Shown here piece after piece: positions 1 to 7,832 of a stretch of 64,000 nucleotides of DNA; within the stretch, counting starts at the first letter, position 1; every line of letters begins with the position of its first letter. Where the stretch lies: positions 1 through 64,000 of the forward strand of contig JAEUHY010000053.1 in NCBI GenBank assembly GCA_016795325.1, read 5' to 3'. Origin of the DNA: Planctomycetota bacterium (GTDB lineage Bacteria > Planctomycetota > UBA1135 > GCA-002686595). The position numbers and the translations under genes were made by a program. Below the pieces are notes generated by a model. It was not told the DNA's origin. It saw only the letters and a program-made list of their open reading frames with translations, and did no database searches.

Positions 1-76
1 CCGGGGGGGTGCTTTGGCCGACGTCCCGCCCCAACGCCATGTCGACCCCCGGCGTCGGGGCGCGCGGGCCCCCGAC

Positions 77-106
77 GGCGTGACACAAAGTGCTCTGGCG
101 CCGTAC
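77..106 (+). repeat. Diverged copy of the palindrome-arm repeat
   Basis: This 30-base stretch matches 1158-1187 with a few substitutions (shared core TGCTCTGGC-N-CCGTAC). It lies five bases past the thiE stop codon. The other copy is one arm of the large palindrome at 1102-1190, so the unit probably belongs to a dispersed intergenic repeat family. That is inferred from two copies only. Confidence 0.6.
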
Positions 107-111
107 GATCG

Positions 112-837
112 TCAACTCAACGCCGCATGCAGCGCGCGCGCCGCCGCGGCGGGATCGTCCGCGGCCAGAATCGCCGAGGAAACCGCGACGCGCGCCGGAC
201 CGAACTCTTGCACGAGCTCGTCCGCGCGTTCGAGCGTGACGCCGCCGATCGCGAACACGGGCAACTCGCAGCCTTGTTGCGCGATCCACGCTGCGTGCGC
301 GCCCAGGCCGCGTTCGTAGCCCTTGGTCGCGCTCGCCCACACCGGTCCGAAGCCGAGGTAGTCGACTGGCAGATCCTGCGCGGAAACGACCTGCGCGAGC
401 GAGTGCGTCGAGTAGCCGATCAGCGCCTGCGGGCCGAGCAGCTCGCGCGCGATGTGCGGCGGTGTGTCTTCCTGGCCGAGATGGACGCCCGCCACGCCGT
501 GTTCGCGCAGCGCGCGCGCCACGTCGAGCCGGTCGTTGACCAGCACGAGCGGCGCGCGTTCGCCCAGCGGCGCGAGCAACGCGAGCACACGCTCGCAGCA
601 CTCGAAGCACTCGCGCGCGCTGCTGCGTTCGAGCGGCGCTCCGGGGCGCAGCGGGTCGGGTTGGGCGTCCGGCGCCTTGGGGCGCACCTGGACGACGTCG
701 ACGAAGGGCGCGGCGGCTACGAGCGCGGCGAGCGGGTCGCGCGCGCCCGCGGCGTGGGGAGTGAAGATCAACTGCACGCGCGCCTGGGCCAGTCGCTCGC
801 GCAGCCGCGCGCCATCCAGGCTTGTTTCCGTGCTCAT
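112..837 (-). CDS. thiE: Thiamine-phosphate synthase (ThiE/TenI family)
   Basis: A 241-residue protein with the ThiE/TenI TIM-barrel pattern. ThiE joins HMP-pyrophosphate and the thiazole phosphate to make thiamine monophosphate in the cytoplasm. Visible family motifs in order are VLVNDRLDVA, GVHLGQED, IGYSTHS, the YLGFGPVW strand followed by a TKG turn, VFAIGGV and VAVSSAI near the end; the last two form the phosphate-binding loops. Length is slightly above the usual 210-225 because of an extra N-terminal stretch of about 30 residues. The ATG at 837 is the first good start. No other thiamine gene is adjacent. A TenI-like paralogue role cannot be ruled out, but the phosphate and pyrophosphate loops favour the synthase. 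Confidence 0.9.
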   Translation of the reverse strand: MSTETSLDGARLRERLAQARVQLIFTPHAAGARDPLAALVAAAPFVDVVQVRPKAPDAQPDPLRPGAPLERSSARECFECCERVLALLAPLGERAPLVLVNDRLDVARALREHGVAGVHLGQEDTPPHIARELLGPQALIGYSTHSLAQVVSAQDLPVDYLGFGPVWASATKGYERGLGAHAAWIAQQGCELPVFAIGGVTLERADELVQEFGPARVAVSSAILAADDPAAAARALHAALS

Positions 838-861
838 GCGGCGCGTCAGGCTAGCAGCGGC

Positions 862-1046
862 GCGTGGCGGTGCGGCGCCAGGATCGGATGCGCCATCAGC
901 GCGCGGACGCAGCGAAAACGCGCCGTCGACGGCGCGCAGGCTGGTGGTGCGGGGCCAGGATCACGTCCACCACCGGCTTGCGTAACGAACGGCAACGCGC
1001 GACGGACGGCGGGCGTGGCGGTGCGGCGTCAGGATCGAATGCGCCA
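862..1046. repeat. Direct repeats of about 34 bp in the thiE upstream gap
   Basis: Bases 862-895 and 1013-1046 are near-identical 34-base copies (GTGGCGGTGCGGCG followed by CAGGATCG). A third, more diverged copy lies near 943-974 around GGTGCGGGGCCAGGATCA. They sit in the roughly 400-base non-coding gap between thiE and the CRTAC1 gene, next to the large palindrome. No open frame there has a recognisable product. Confidence 0.6.
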
Positions 1047-1101
1047 GTTGCGTGCCGCTCACTCCGTACTGTCGTTGGTCACATGCGCGAGTGGTCGATG
1101 C

Positions 1102-1190
1102 GTTGTACGGTGCCAGAGCAATTTGTCTCACGCCTCCGGTGCGCGAAGCGCACCGGAGGCGTGAGACAAATTGCTCTGGCACCGTACAAC
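1102..1190. repeat. 89-bp near-perfect palindrome (43-bp arms, 3-base loop)
   Basis: Arms 1102-1144 and 1148-1190 are exact reverse complements separated by GAA. The arms start GTTGTACGG and end GGTGCGC at the loop. There is no T-tract after either arm, so an ordinary intrinsic terminator is unlikely. A diverged copy of the outer 30 bases lies at 77-106. The structure resembles a REP/MITE-type palindromic unit. No transposase or terminal duplication was identified, so the class is left open. Confidence 0.85.
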
Positions 1191-1235
1191 CTGGCGCCGT
1201 GCCGCCAGCCGGCGTCGACTACAGTGGCAGGTCGC

Positions 1236-2888
1236 ATGTGGACCACGCTCCTCTTCGCCAGCCTGCCCCAGGCCGCCCAACCGCTGTTCGTCGACGACGG
1301 CCAAGCGCTCGGCGACGTGCGCACGACCTGCGGGACGCGCGCCAAGGACTACATCCTCGAAGTCAACGGCGGCGGCCTCGCGCTGTGCGACTTCGACCGC
1401 GACGGCGACCTCGACCTGCTCGTGGTCGACGGTTCGACGCTCGAACGGGTCAAGGCGGAAGAGCTGGGCCTTCCGACGCGGCTGTTCCTCAACGACGGTG
1501 CGGGGCGCTTCACGCCGGCTCCGGAGAGCTGGGCCATGACGCCGGGCCGCTGGGGCATGGGTTGCGCGGTCGGGGATGTCGACGGCGACGGCTGGCTCGA
1601 CGTCTACGTGACCCATTGGGGAACCGACAAGCTCTACCTCAACCGCAACGGCGCGGGCTTTCTCGACGCGAGCGCGCGCTGGAGCCTCTCGGGCCAGCGC
1701 TGGGGTACGAGCGCTGCGTTCCTCGACTACGACCGCGACGGCCGGCTCGATCTGTACATCGCCAACTACCTCGCCTTCGATCCGGCCACGATCTCGCCGC
1801 CGGGCGGCGGCTGCGCGTGGAAGGGCTTCCCCGTGATGTGCGGCCCCGAGGGGCTCACGCCGCTGCACGATCAACTGCTCGCCAACGTCGGCATCGCCTC
1901 CGAGACGCAGCCGGGCTTTCGCGACGTGACCGTCGGCGCCAAGGTGCGGCCTGAGGAAGCGGGCTTCGCGCTCGGCGTCACCACGCTCGACTACGACCTC
2001 GACGGCGATGTCGACCTCTACGTCGCCAACGATTCGACGCCCAATTTCCTGTGGGAGAACCAGGGCGACGGCACGTTCAAGGAAGTCGGGCTCGCGCGCG
2101 GCGTGGCCTACGACATGAACGGAAAAGAGCAGGCCGGCATGGGCGTGGCCGTCGGCGACGTCAACGGCGACGGCCGCGACGACCTGTTCGTGACGAACTT
2201 CTCCGGCGAGAACAACACGCTCTACCTCTCCAAGGGCGAGCGCGGTTTCGTCGAGCGCTCCGGGCCCACCGGACTCGCGGGTCCGAGCATCGTCAAGCTC
2301 GGCTGGGGCACGGCGCTCGAGGACTTCGACCTCGACGGCGACCTCGACACGTTCGTGCTCAACGGCCACGTCTATCCGCAGGCCGACAACGCAGGCACGG
2401 ACACGAGCTACGCGCAGGAGGCGCAGTTCTACCGCAACGACGGCGCAGGCCGATTCCGCGTCGAGCCGCTGCTCGCGGACGGTCGGCTGGTGCTGCGCGC
2501 GTCGAGCGTGGGGGACATCGACGGCGACGGCGACGTCGACATCGTGGCGATCGAACTCGACGGCCGCGTGCGCGTGCTGCGCAACACGCTCGCGCGCGAC
2601 GGCGAGCGCAAGCTCAACTGGCTCGCGGTGCGTCTGACGGCGCCGGACGGCAATCGTTTCGCGCTCGGCGGACGCGTGGTCGTCGAATGGGAAGGCGGCT
2701 CGCGCGCGCGGGAGATCCGCACCAGCGGCGGCTACCAGGCGGCGATCGAACCGCTGGCGCACTTTGGACTCGGCGCGGCGACGCGTGCACGGCGCGTGCG
2801 CGCGAGCTGGCCCTCGGGCGAGACGCTCGAGGTGCTCGACGTGCCCGCGAACCAGACGCTCGTGCTCGAGCGTCCCAAGGCCAAGTGA
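1236..2888 (+). CDS. Secreted CRTAC1-type FG-GAP/VCBS repeat protein with ASPIC/UnbV domain
   Basis: A 550-residue protein. The start chosen is the ATG at 1236, because it opens a short hydrophobic leader (TLLFASLPQAAQ) and everything upstream in the frame is the repeat-rich spacer. Repeated FG-GAP/VCBS calcium-loop motifs follow, such as DFDRDGDLDL, DVDGDGWLDV, DYDRDGRLDL, DYDLDGDVDL, DVNGDGRDDL, DFDLDGDLDT and DIDGDGDVDI, consistent with a beta-propeller. The last 90 residues match the ASPIC/UnbV domain (NWLAVRL, then GGRVVVEW, ending in an ASWPSGE stretch). Function in bacteria is unproven; the family is exported and binds calcium. It is followed after 8 bases by a TPR protein, a pairing common in Planctomycetota. 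Confidence 0.85.
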   Translation: MWTTLLFASLPQAAQPLFVDDGQALGDVRTTCGTRAKDYILEVNGGGLALCDFDRDGDLDLLVVDGSTLERVKAEELGLPTRLFLNDGAGRFTPAPESWAMTPGRWGMGCAVGDVDGDGWLDVYVTHWGTDKLYLNRNGAGFLDASARWSLSGQRWGTSAAFLDYDRDGRLDLYIANYLAFDPATISPPGGGCAWKGFPVMCGPEGLTPLHDQLLANVGIASETQPGFRDVTVGAKVRPEEAGFALGVTTLDYDLDGDVDLYVANDSTPNFLWENQGDGTFKEVGLARGVAYDMNGKEQAGMGVAVGDVNGDGRDDLFVTNFSGENNTLYLSKGERGFVERSGPTGLAGPSIVKLGWGTALEDFDLDGDLDTFVLNGHVYPQADNAGTDTSYAQEAQFYRNDGAGRFRVEPLLADGRLVLRASSVGDIDGDGDVDIVAIELDGRVRVLRNTLARDGERKLNWLAVRLTAPDGNRFALGGRVVVEWEGGSRAREIRTSGGYQAAIEPLAHFGLGAATRARRVRASWPSGETLEVLDVPANQTLVLERPKAK

Positions 2889-2896
2889 GGCGTTCG

Positions 2897-4186
2897 ATGC
2901 TGAACTTCGCCGTTTCGCACCACTCGCGCTGCGCGCTCGCAGCACTGCTCACGGGGGCCGCGCTCGTGGTCAACTCCGCCGCGAGCAACTCCGCCGCGAG
3001 CAACTCCGCCGCGAGCCGCAGCACTGCAGCCGCGCAGGCGCCGACACCTGCGCCCGCGGCGCCCACGTCCAGCGCTCCGCAGGCGCCGCGTGGGGCGGCC
3101 GAACTCACCGCCGCGCAGCGTGAAGCCGCGCTGCGCTTCGATCCGCGTCAATTGCCGCGCGGCGAAAGCGGCGCGTGGGTGCAGTGGGGCCCCAGCGTGC
3201 CGCCGCCCGAAGCGGTGCGAGCCGCTTTCGCGCTCGGCGCGCGCTCCTACCAAGAAGGCGACTACGGCGCGTGCCTCGCGCTGATGCAGGACGTACTGCG
3301 CCGCGCGCCCGACCAGCCCGGCGCCTTGTACCAAGCCGCGACCGCGTACTTCCGCCTGCGCCGCTACGGCGACTGCGCGGTGCTCGCCGAACGTTTCGTC
3401 GAGGTCGCGCCCAAGGAAGTCGGCGCCACTCAAGTCCTCGGTCACGCGCACTACACGCTCGGCGACTATCCGCGCGCGCTCGAGCACTACCAGCGCGTCG
3501 TCGCGGCCGCGCCGCAAAGCGTCGAGGCGTGGCGCGGGCTCGGACTGGCGCGGCTCAAACTCGGGGACACGTCCGGCGCGCTCGCGGCGCTCGACCGCGC
3601 GCTGGCGCTGCGTCCCGAGCACGCCGACGCGCTCGTGTGGCGCGCGCAGGCGCTCGTCGAACTCGAACGGCCCAGCGAAGCGCTCGAGTCCGCGCTGCGC
3701 GGCCGCGACCTCGCGCCCTTCGAGCCGCGCACCTGGTTCCTGCTCGGTTCGATCTTCGCCGCGCTCGGACGCGAAGCCGACGCCGACGCCGCGCGTGCGC
3801 GTTTCGTCGAGCTCAACCGCATCGACCAGCAGGTGCGCGCGCAGGAAGCGCTGCTTCTGACCGATCCTCGCGCGGTCGAGCCGCGCGTGCGGCTCGTGCG
3901 CTTGCACGTCGCCGCTGGCGATCGCGAGAGCGTCTCCGAGAACCTCGCGAGGCTGCAGCGCCTGCTGCCCGACAACTTGGACGTCGGCGCGCTCGCGCTC
4001 GAGGCGCACTCGGCGCTGGGCGATCACAGCGCCGCCGAAGCCGTCATCGCGGAGCTCGAGAAGCGCTTCGCCGACAACGAGCTGACTTGGGTTTCGATCG
4101 AGAGCTACTGGCGCGCGCGCGGCGACGACGACCGCGCGCGGCGTGCTGCGGACCGGCGCAAGGTGTTGCGCTCGGGCCAGCGTTGA
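2897..4186 (+). CDS. Exported tetratricopeptide-repeat protein
   Basis: A 429-residue protein starting at ATG 2897, eight bases after the CRTAC1 stop, so the two are probably co-transcribed. An N-terminal hydrophobic stretch (residues about 11-26, ALAALLTGAALVV) looks like a signal peptide or anchor. A low-complexity linker with three NSAAS units and Ala/Pro-rich sequence follows. From about residue 110 there are helical TPR pairs, for example ALYQAATAYFRLRRYGDCA, GHAHYTLGDYPRALEHYQR and GLGLARLKLGDTSGALAAL, plus further repeats to the end. TPR units mediate protein contacts; the partner may be the upstream CRTAC1 protein (inference from pairing only). No catalytic motif is seen. Confidence 0.8.
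   Translation: MLNFAVSHHSRCALAALLTGAALVVNSAASNSAASNSAASRSTAAAQAPTPAPAAPTSSAPQAPRGAAELTAAQREAALRFDPRQLPRGESGAWVQWGPSVPPPEAVRAAFALGARSYQEGDYGACLALMQDVLRRAPDQPGALYQAATAYFRLRRYGDCAVLAERFVEVAPKEVGATQVLGHAHYTLGDYPRALEHYQRVVAAAPQSVEAWRGLGLARLKLGDTSGALAALDRALALRPEHADALVWRAQALVELERPSEALESALRGRDLAPFEPRTWFLLGSIFAALGREADADAARARFVELNRIDQQVRAQEALLLTDPRAVEPRVRLVRLHVAAGDRESVSENLARLQRLLPDNLDVGALALEAHSALGDHSAAEAVIAELEKRFADNELTWVSIESYWRARGDDDRARRAADRRKVLRSGQR
2972..3016 (+). repeat. 15-bp in-frame tandem repeat, three units
   Basis: Three exact copies of AACTCCGCCGCGAGC encode NSAAS three times, directly after the signal-like segment of the TPR protein. Exact identity at DNA level suggests recent slippage expansion. 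Confidence 0.9.
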
Positions 4187-4229
4187 GCGCGAGCCGCGGC
4201 GAACGGCTCGCGCGCACGGGCTCCGCAGA

Positions 4230-4451
4230 TCAGGCCGTCTCGCGGCGGTCGGCGCTCTTGCGCGGGCGGCCGCCCTTGGGGCGACGCTCGGCGACGGTGC
4301 TCTGGAACTCGCTCCAGTCGCTCTTGGAGAACAGGCGCACCTCCGAGCCGCACTGCGTGCAGTAGCTGTGGTCGATGCTCATCAGGTACGGGACGTAGCC
4401 GTCGCACTTCGTGCAGAACTTGCGGTCGCTGTAGTAGTCGGCGTGTTCCAT
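4230..4451 (-). CDS. Small zinc-ribbon protein with AT-hook-like tail
   Basis: A 73-residue protein read from ATG 4451. Two CxxC knuckles (C13/C16 and C31/C34, FCTKC and YCTQCGSE) form a typical zinc ribbon. The C-terminal RPKGGRPRKS carries the GRP core of an AT-hook, a minor-groove DNA-binding element. A longer in-frame extension upstream is basic and unstructured and lacks family character, so the short start was preferred. It is convergent with the TPR gene (43-base gap). It may bind DNA or RNA; no specific function is known from the sequence. Confidence 0.7.
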   Translation of the reverse strand: MEHADYYSDRKFCTKCDGYVPYLMSIDHSYCTQCGSEVRLFSKSDWSEFQSTVAERRPKGGRPRKSADRRETA

Positions 4452-4873
4452 GGTGTTCGTCTCGCAGGTTGGTCGTTGGTGCGCGTTGCTCGTGGACACT
4501 TGCTGGAGAAGCAAGGCTGTCGCCAAGCGCCGGACGAGGGGCCGTGCACCAGATCCAAACCGCTGCGCTTCAAGGAGTTGAGAACGTCCGTGGAAGCGCG
4601 GGCGAAGAGCTGCTCGCGCGCGGTGCGTCCACGGATCGCAACGTGGGACGGACCGGGCGCCGCGCGGGATCCGTGGCGGCCGCAAGCTCGTGGCGCCGTC
4701 TGACAGGAAGTTCATGCGCGCCGGAAGGCCGCGGGACGCGCTCGAGCCGGAAGTTCCTGCGCAGAAGCGGGCGCGGCGGCGCGCCGCAGGTCGGCGGAGC
4801 TCCGCCGATCGGCGCTGTTCACGGAAATCGACGTTCGGCCGCGCCGACGTTCAAGCGCGTGGACGCGGCGCCG
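4452..4873. other. Intergenic stretch; 18-bp palindrome at 4791-4808
   Basis: No convincing coding frame lies in these 422 bases. The one clear structure is a perfect palindrome, TCGGCGGAGCTCCGCCGA, at 4791-4808. It lies downstream of queG and upstream of the zinc-ribbon gene (both minus), with no T-tract beside it. It could be an operator or a weak attenuator-like hairpin. Confidence 0.4.
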
Positions 4874-6001
4874 TCAGGGCGCGCCGTCGAGGTTCAAACG
4901 CATCTGTTCGCGTGCCGCGGCGTCGGTTTCGCGGGCCTGGGCGGCCTCGAGCGCGCCGCGCACGAGCGGGTCGGCGCCGCGGGTGCGCGCCAGGCTCCAG
5001 GCAGCCGCGTCGCGCACGCTCGCGTCGTCGTCGAAGGCTAGCGCGTCGAGCAGCTCGCGGTCGGCGCGGTGTTTCGCAATCGCGCCCAGCGCCAGCGCCG
5101 CGTTGCGCGCCAGGCCCGCGCGGCGCGGCCGTTGGAGCGGCGAACCTTCGAAACGCTCGGAAACCTGCTCTTCGTCGCGCAGGCGCAGCCACTCTGCAAG
5201 GGAGCCTTGTTCCACCGCGCGGTGCACGCCCCAGCGCTCGGCGAGGTCCGGCGCCTTCGAGGCCCACGGGCACACCTGCGAACACACGTCGCAGCCGAAG
5301 GCCCACGCACCAAATCCCGCGCGCAACTCGCGCGGCGGCGCCTGCGTGCTCTCGATCGTGTGGTAGCTGATGCAGCGGCGCGCATCGACGACGCCGGGCG
5401 CCACGATCGCCTCGGTGGGGCAGGCGTCGATGCAGGCGCGGCACGTCCCGCAGCTCCCCGCCGGCGGTGTGGGCGTCGGGTCGAGTTCGACGTCGAGGAT
5501 CAGCTCGCCGACGAAGAACCACGGTCCGAAGCTCGGGTGCAGCAGGTTCGCGGCCTTCGACGCGAAGCCCAGACCCGCTTCGGCTGCGTGCGAGCGTTCG
5601 AGCAGCGGCAGCGCGTCGACCCCCGCGCGCGCCAGGCCGCCCTCCGTCGCCAGACCTTCCTTGATCAGCGCGCGCCGCAGCTTGCGCAGCATGCGGCCCA
5701 TCACGTTGTGGTAGTCGCGGCCGGCCGCGTAGCGCGCGATGCGACCGCCGCCTTCGAGTTCGACCGCCGGCCGCGAGTGCGCGAGGCCGACGATCAGCAG
5801 GCTGCGGCCGGTGGGCCACGCGAGCGTCGGATCGGCGATGCGCTCGACGTCGCGCGCGATCCACTCCAGACCCGCGTGCCGGCCGGCCGCGAGCCACTCG
5901 CGCAGGCGCTCGGCGTCGCGCGGCGCGCGCAACGGCGCGACGCCGGCGAGATCGAACCCGACCTCGCGGGCCAGGGCTAGCGCGCGCTCGCTCTTGCTCA
6001 C
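4874..6001 (-). CDS. queG: Epoxyqueuosine reductase
   Basis: A 375-residue protein of normal family length. QueG performs the last step of queuosine formation, reducing epoxyqueuosine to queuosine in tRNA anticodons with cobalamin and two 4Fe-4S clusters. The N-terminal cobalamin-binding region includes DLAGVAPLRAPRDAERL and YHNVMGRMLRKL. The clusters are marked by CGTCRACIDACP and CDVCSQVCP. The C-terminal 70 residues form HEAT-like helices (ARNAALALGAIAKH, VRDAAAWSLARTRG), as in known QueG proteins. The ATG at 6001 gives the expected N terminus. No other queuosine gene is nearby. Confidence 0.93.
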   Translation of the reverse strand: MSKSERALALAREVGFDLAGVAPLRAPRDAERLREWLAAGRHAGLEWIARDVERIADPTLAWPTGRSLLIVGLAHSRPAVELEGGGRIARYAAGRDYHNVMGRMLRKLRRALIKEGLATEGGLARAGVDALPLLERSHAAEAGLGFASKAANLLHPSFGPWFFVGELILDVELDPTPTPPAGSCGTCRACIDACPTEAIVAPGVVDARRCISYHTIESTQAPPRELRAGFGAWAFGCDVCSQVCPWASKAPDLAERWGVHRAVEQGSLAEWLRLRDEEQVSERFEGSPLQRPRRAGLARNAALALGAIAKHRADRELLDALAFDDDASVRDAAAWSLARTRGADPLVRGALEAAQARETDAAAREQMRLNLDGAP

Positions 6002-6565
6002 GTGCGCACTCTAGCCGCGCGCCGGCGTGCGAAAGGGTGCGCCTGCAATCGCGTGCGGATGCCGCGGGCCCCGAATCTCCGTTCGTGTGGCGCACGCGAA
6101 GGCTCTCCCACTCAAGCGTTGCGACCGCTCACGGAACGGCCCGGCCGTTCGGCTCGTTCACTTGGGCGTCGAGATGAAGCTGTCGGCGTACACGATCGCG
6201 TGATGGGGCCGTCAGCCTGGTGGCTCAGCGCAGCGAGGGGGCTGGAGCGCAGGACGAGTGCGTTCGTCGTGCTCCACCGCAAGACCGGACGCCTCCAGGA
6301 ACGGTGGCGTCTGGATTCGAACTCTGTGTTCGTTCGTTCCGCCCAGCGAGCACCCACGCAGAGGTGTTCGCTGCTAGTCTCAGTACAGCGGCTTGGAAGG
6401 CGCGCCTGAATCGATGCCGACACGGAGTGCTCGCATGCGCACGGAGCGGTCGACGCCCGGGCCGAAATGGACCGTGGATCGAAGTTCCGTGAGTCGGCGC
6501 GTGGATCCGTCAGGTGCTGCTCCTCGTGATGAACTCCGGCCTCGCCTTCACAGAACGGAGTGAGC
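6002..6565. other. Intergenic stretch without a recognisable gene
   Basis: About 560 bases lie between the divergent queG gene and the next plus-strand gene. Open frames here have Arg/Ser-rich compositions and no domain signatures. It must hold the promoters for both flanking genes, but no strong -35/-10 pair stands out. Confidence 0.4.
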
Positions 6566-7039
6566 ATGCGTCTACCCATAAGATCGGTTGCATCCGCATC
6601 GTCTGACGTCGCTGGTCCGTGGGCGCGGTTACTTGACCGTCGAACGTCGCACGCGCCGCTGGAGCGCACGGATTCGCGACGAGCGCACGACGAACGGCGC
6701 TGGATTTCGGGCCTGCTCGCGCTCTCGGTCTGCGCGGTCCTCGGTGTCGGCTGTCCTGGCGTCGACGTCACGATCCGCAGCTACTGGCCGAACGGCCAGC
6801 TGCAGTTCGTCGAGGGCGGCCACGGCGCGGACAACACGAGGAATGGAGTGTGGGTCTACTTCACGCAGACGGGTGACATCCTGTACGAAGAGACGTACTC
6901 CGATGGGGCGACGTACCTGCGGACCGGTGTCTACGAATCTGGAAGGCGGGTGCGCCTTCCCACCGAACAGGAGATTCTCGACGCAAGGGCCACTGCGCGC
7001 CGCATCATGGAGGAGAACGCCCGACTGCGCGCTCGATAG
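6566..7039 (+). CDS. Putative lipoprotein with one MORN/YwqK-like repeat
   Basis: A 157-residue protein. ATG 6566 is preceded by ACGGAG at a good distance; a GTG two codons earlier (6560) is an alternative start. After about 45 polar residues comes a hydrophobic segment (GLLALSVCAVLGVGC) resembling a lipoprotein signal, but with a long N-region and an imperfect lipobox. Residues about 70-110 carry a YwqK/MORN-like unit (SYWPNGQLQF, GVWVYFTQTGDILYEETY). A charged helical tail follows. The 48132-48848 product also joins a lipobox to such repeats, so they may be distant relatives. Function unknown. Confidence 0.6.
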   Translation: MRLPIRSVASASSDVAGPWARLLDRRTSHAPLERTDSRRAHDERRWISGLLALSVCAVLGVGCPGVDVTIRSYWPNGQLQFVEGGHGADNTRNGVWVYFTQTGDILYEETYSDGATYLRTGVYESGRRVRLPTEQEILDARATARRIMEENARLRAR

Positions 7040-7243
7040 ACGAGCACGCAGCGCCGCTCGAATTTGCAGCGCAACGCAGCCAAGGGCGAGCGCAACTGCG
7101 GCATGGTTGGACGGCTGTTGCAGTCAGGGCGGCGAGTGCCCGCCCCGTTGCGCCACCGCTTGTGCTCTCGATGCCTACTCCGAGAATGCCGCACGACGCT
7201 GCGCGCCGGGCAGCCGCGCCGGGCAGCAAGGAATCCGATCGCC

Positions 7244-7648
7244 ATGAGCCGTCAAGAAGACTCAGCCGCCCCCGTGGTCCCCGTGCGCAAGGATCCGGAG
7301 CGTGAGCACGCGGTCGCAACGCTCTGGCGGCCGGTGTTTCGCGAGGTCGTGCGGGCTTTCGTCGCGGGTGATTTCCGCCTTCGCACCGCGCTCGCACAAC
7401 GCGTGGAGATCGATGACAAGACCGCGGAGCAGGCCGCGCGGTACGTGGCGCAGTACGGCGAGACGTTGGTGGAGCTGCCCGACGAAACCTGGAACTCCTC
7501 GGTAGCGCAGTGGACGGAGGGCTACTGGGACGTGCTCGTCGATCTGTGGACCGTCGAGTCGGGGCGCAGCGACCTAGCGCTCTCCGTGCGAGTGTTCGAA
7601 GCCGGGGAGGGCTTCCGGTTCCGGATCGACGGAGTGTGGGTGCCGTGA
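7244..7648 (+). CDS. Conserved small cytoplasmic protein, possibly DUF7668-like
   Basis: A 134-residue protein. ATG 7244 is preceded by AAGGA at 7229-7233; longer in-frame versions add only low-quality basic sequence. After a short disordered start, the body has a compact alpha/beta pattern: FREVVRAFVAGDF, YVAQYGETLVELPDETW, YWDVLVDLWTVESGRSDLAL and FRFRIDGVWVP. This resembles an uncharacterised family that I recall as DUF7668, but that name should be checked. No signal peptide, membrane segment or catalytic motif was found. It stands alone, about 180 bases before the sigma factor gene. Confidence 0.65.
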   Translation: MSRQEDSAAPVVPVRKDPEREHAVATLWRPVFREVVRAFVAGDFRLRTALAQRVEIDDKTAEQAARYVAQYGETLVELPDETWNSSVAQWTEGYWDVLVDLWTVESGRSDLALSVRVFEAGEGFRFRIDGVWVP

Positions 7649-7739
7649 GGTTGGCGTCCGATGGCCGGCTCGCTCGCGGCCGCGGCCCCACCGGCGCGCC
7701 TGGATCTGACGCAATCCGAGAACAAATGTGAAGGTTTGC

Positions 7740-7766
7740 GAAACTTGGGTGGTTACCAAGTCGTAC
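7740..7766 (+). promoter_or_regulatory. Candidate ECF-type promoter with inverted repeat
   Basis: GAAACT (7740-7745) and TCGTAC (7761-7766) are 15 bases apart, which loosely resembles ECF promoters. Between and over them lies the inverted repeat ACTTGG-N7-CCAAGT (7743-7761). The segment is more AT-rich than its surroundings and sits about 70 bases before the sigma gene start. Autoregulation is an inference. Confidence 0.3.
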
Positions 7767-7832
7767 GCTTCGTCTACGATTGGGTAACACCTCCGTCTCG
7801 GCCCTCCTCCCCCTTTCTCCTTCGCGGAGCCG

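Noticed and set aside
1102..1190. Intrinsic terminator for thiE or the CRTAC1 gene
   Set aside because: No T-run follows either arm, and the element lies upstream of both flanking genes.
864..1235. Upstream extension of the CRTAC1 gene to 864
   Set aside because: The added sequence translates the direct repeats and the palindrome, and ATG 1236 opens the hydrophobic leader.
6301..6340. GGATTCGAAC at about 6313, similar to a tRNA T-arm on the minus strand
   Set aside because: The bases flanking the loop do not form a T-stem (CAGAG does not pair with CCAGA), and no acceptor stem or anticodon arm was found.
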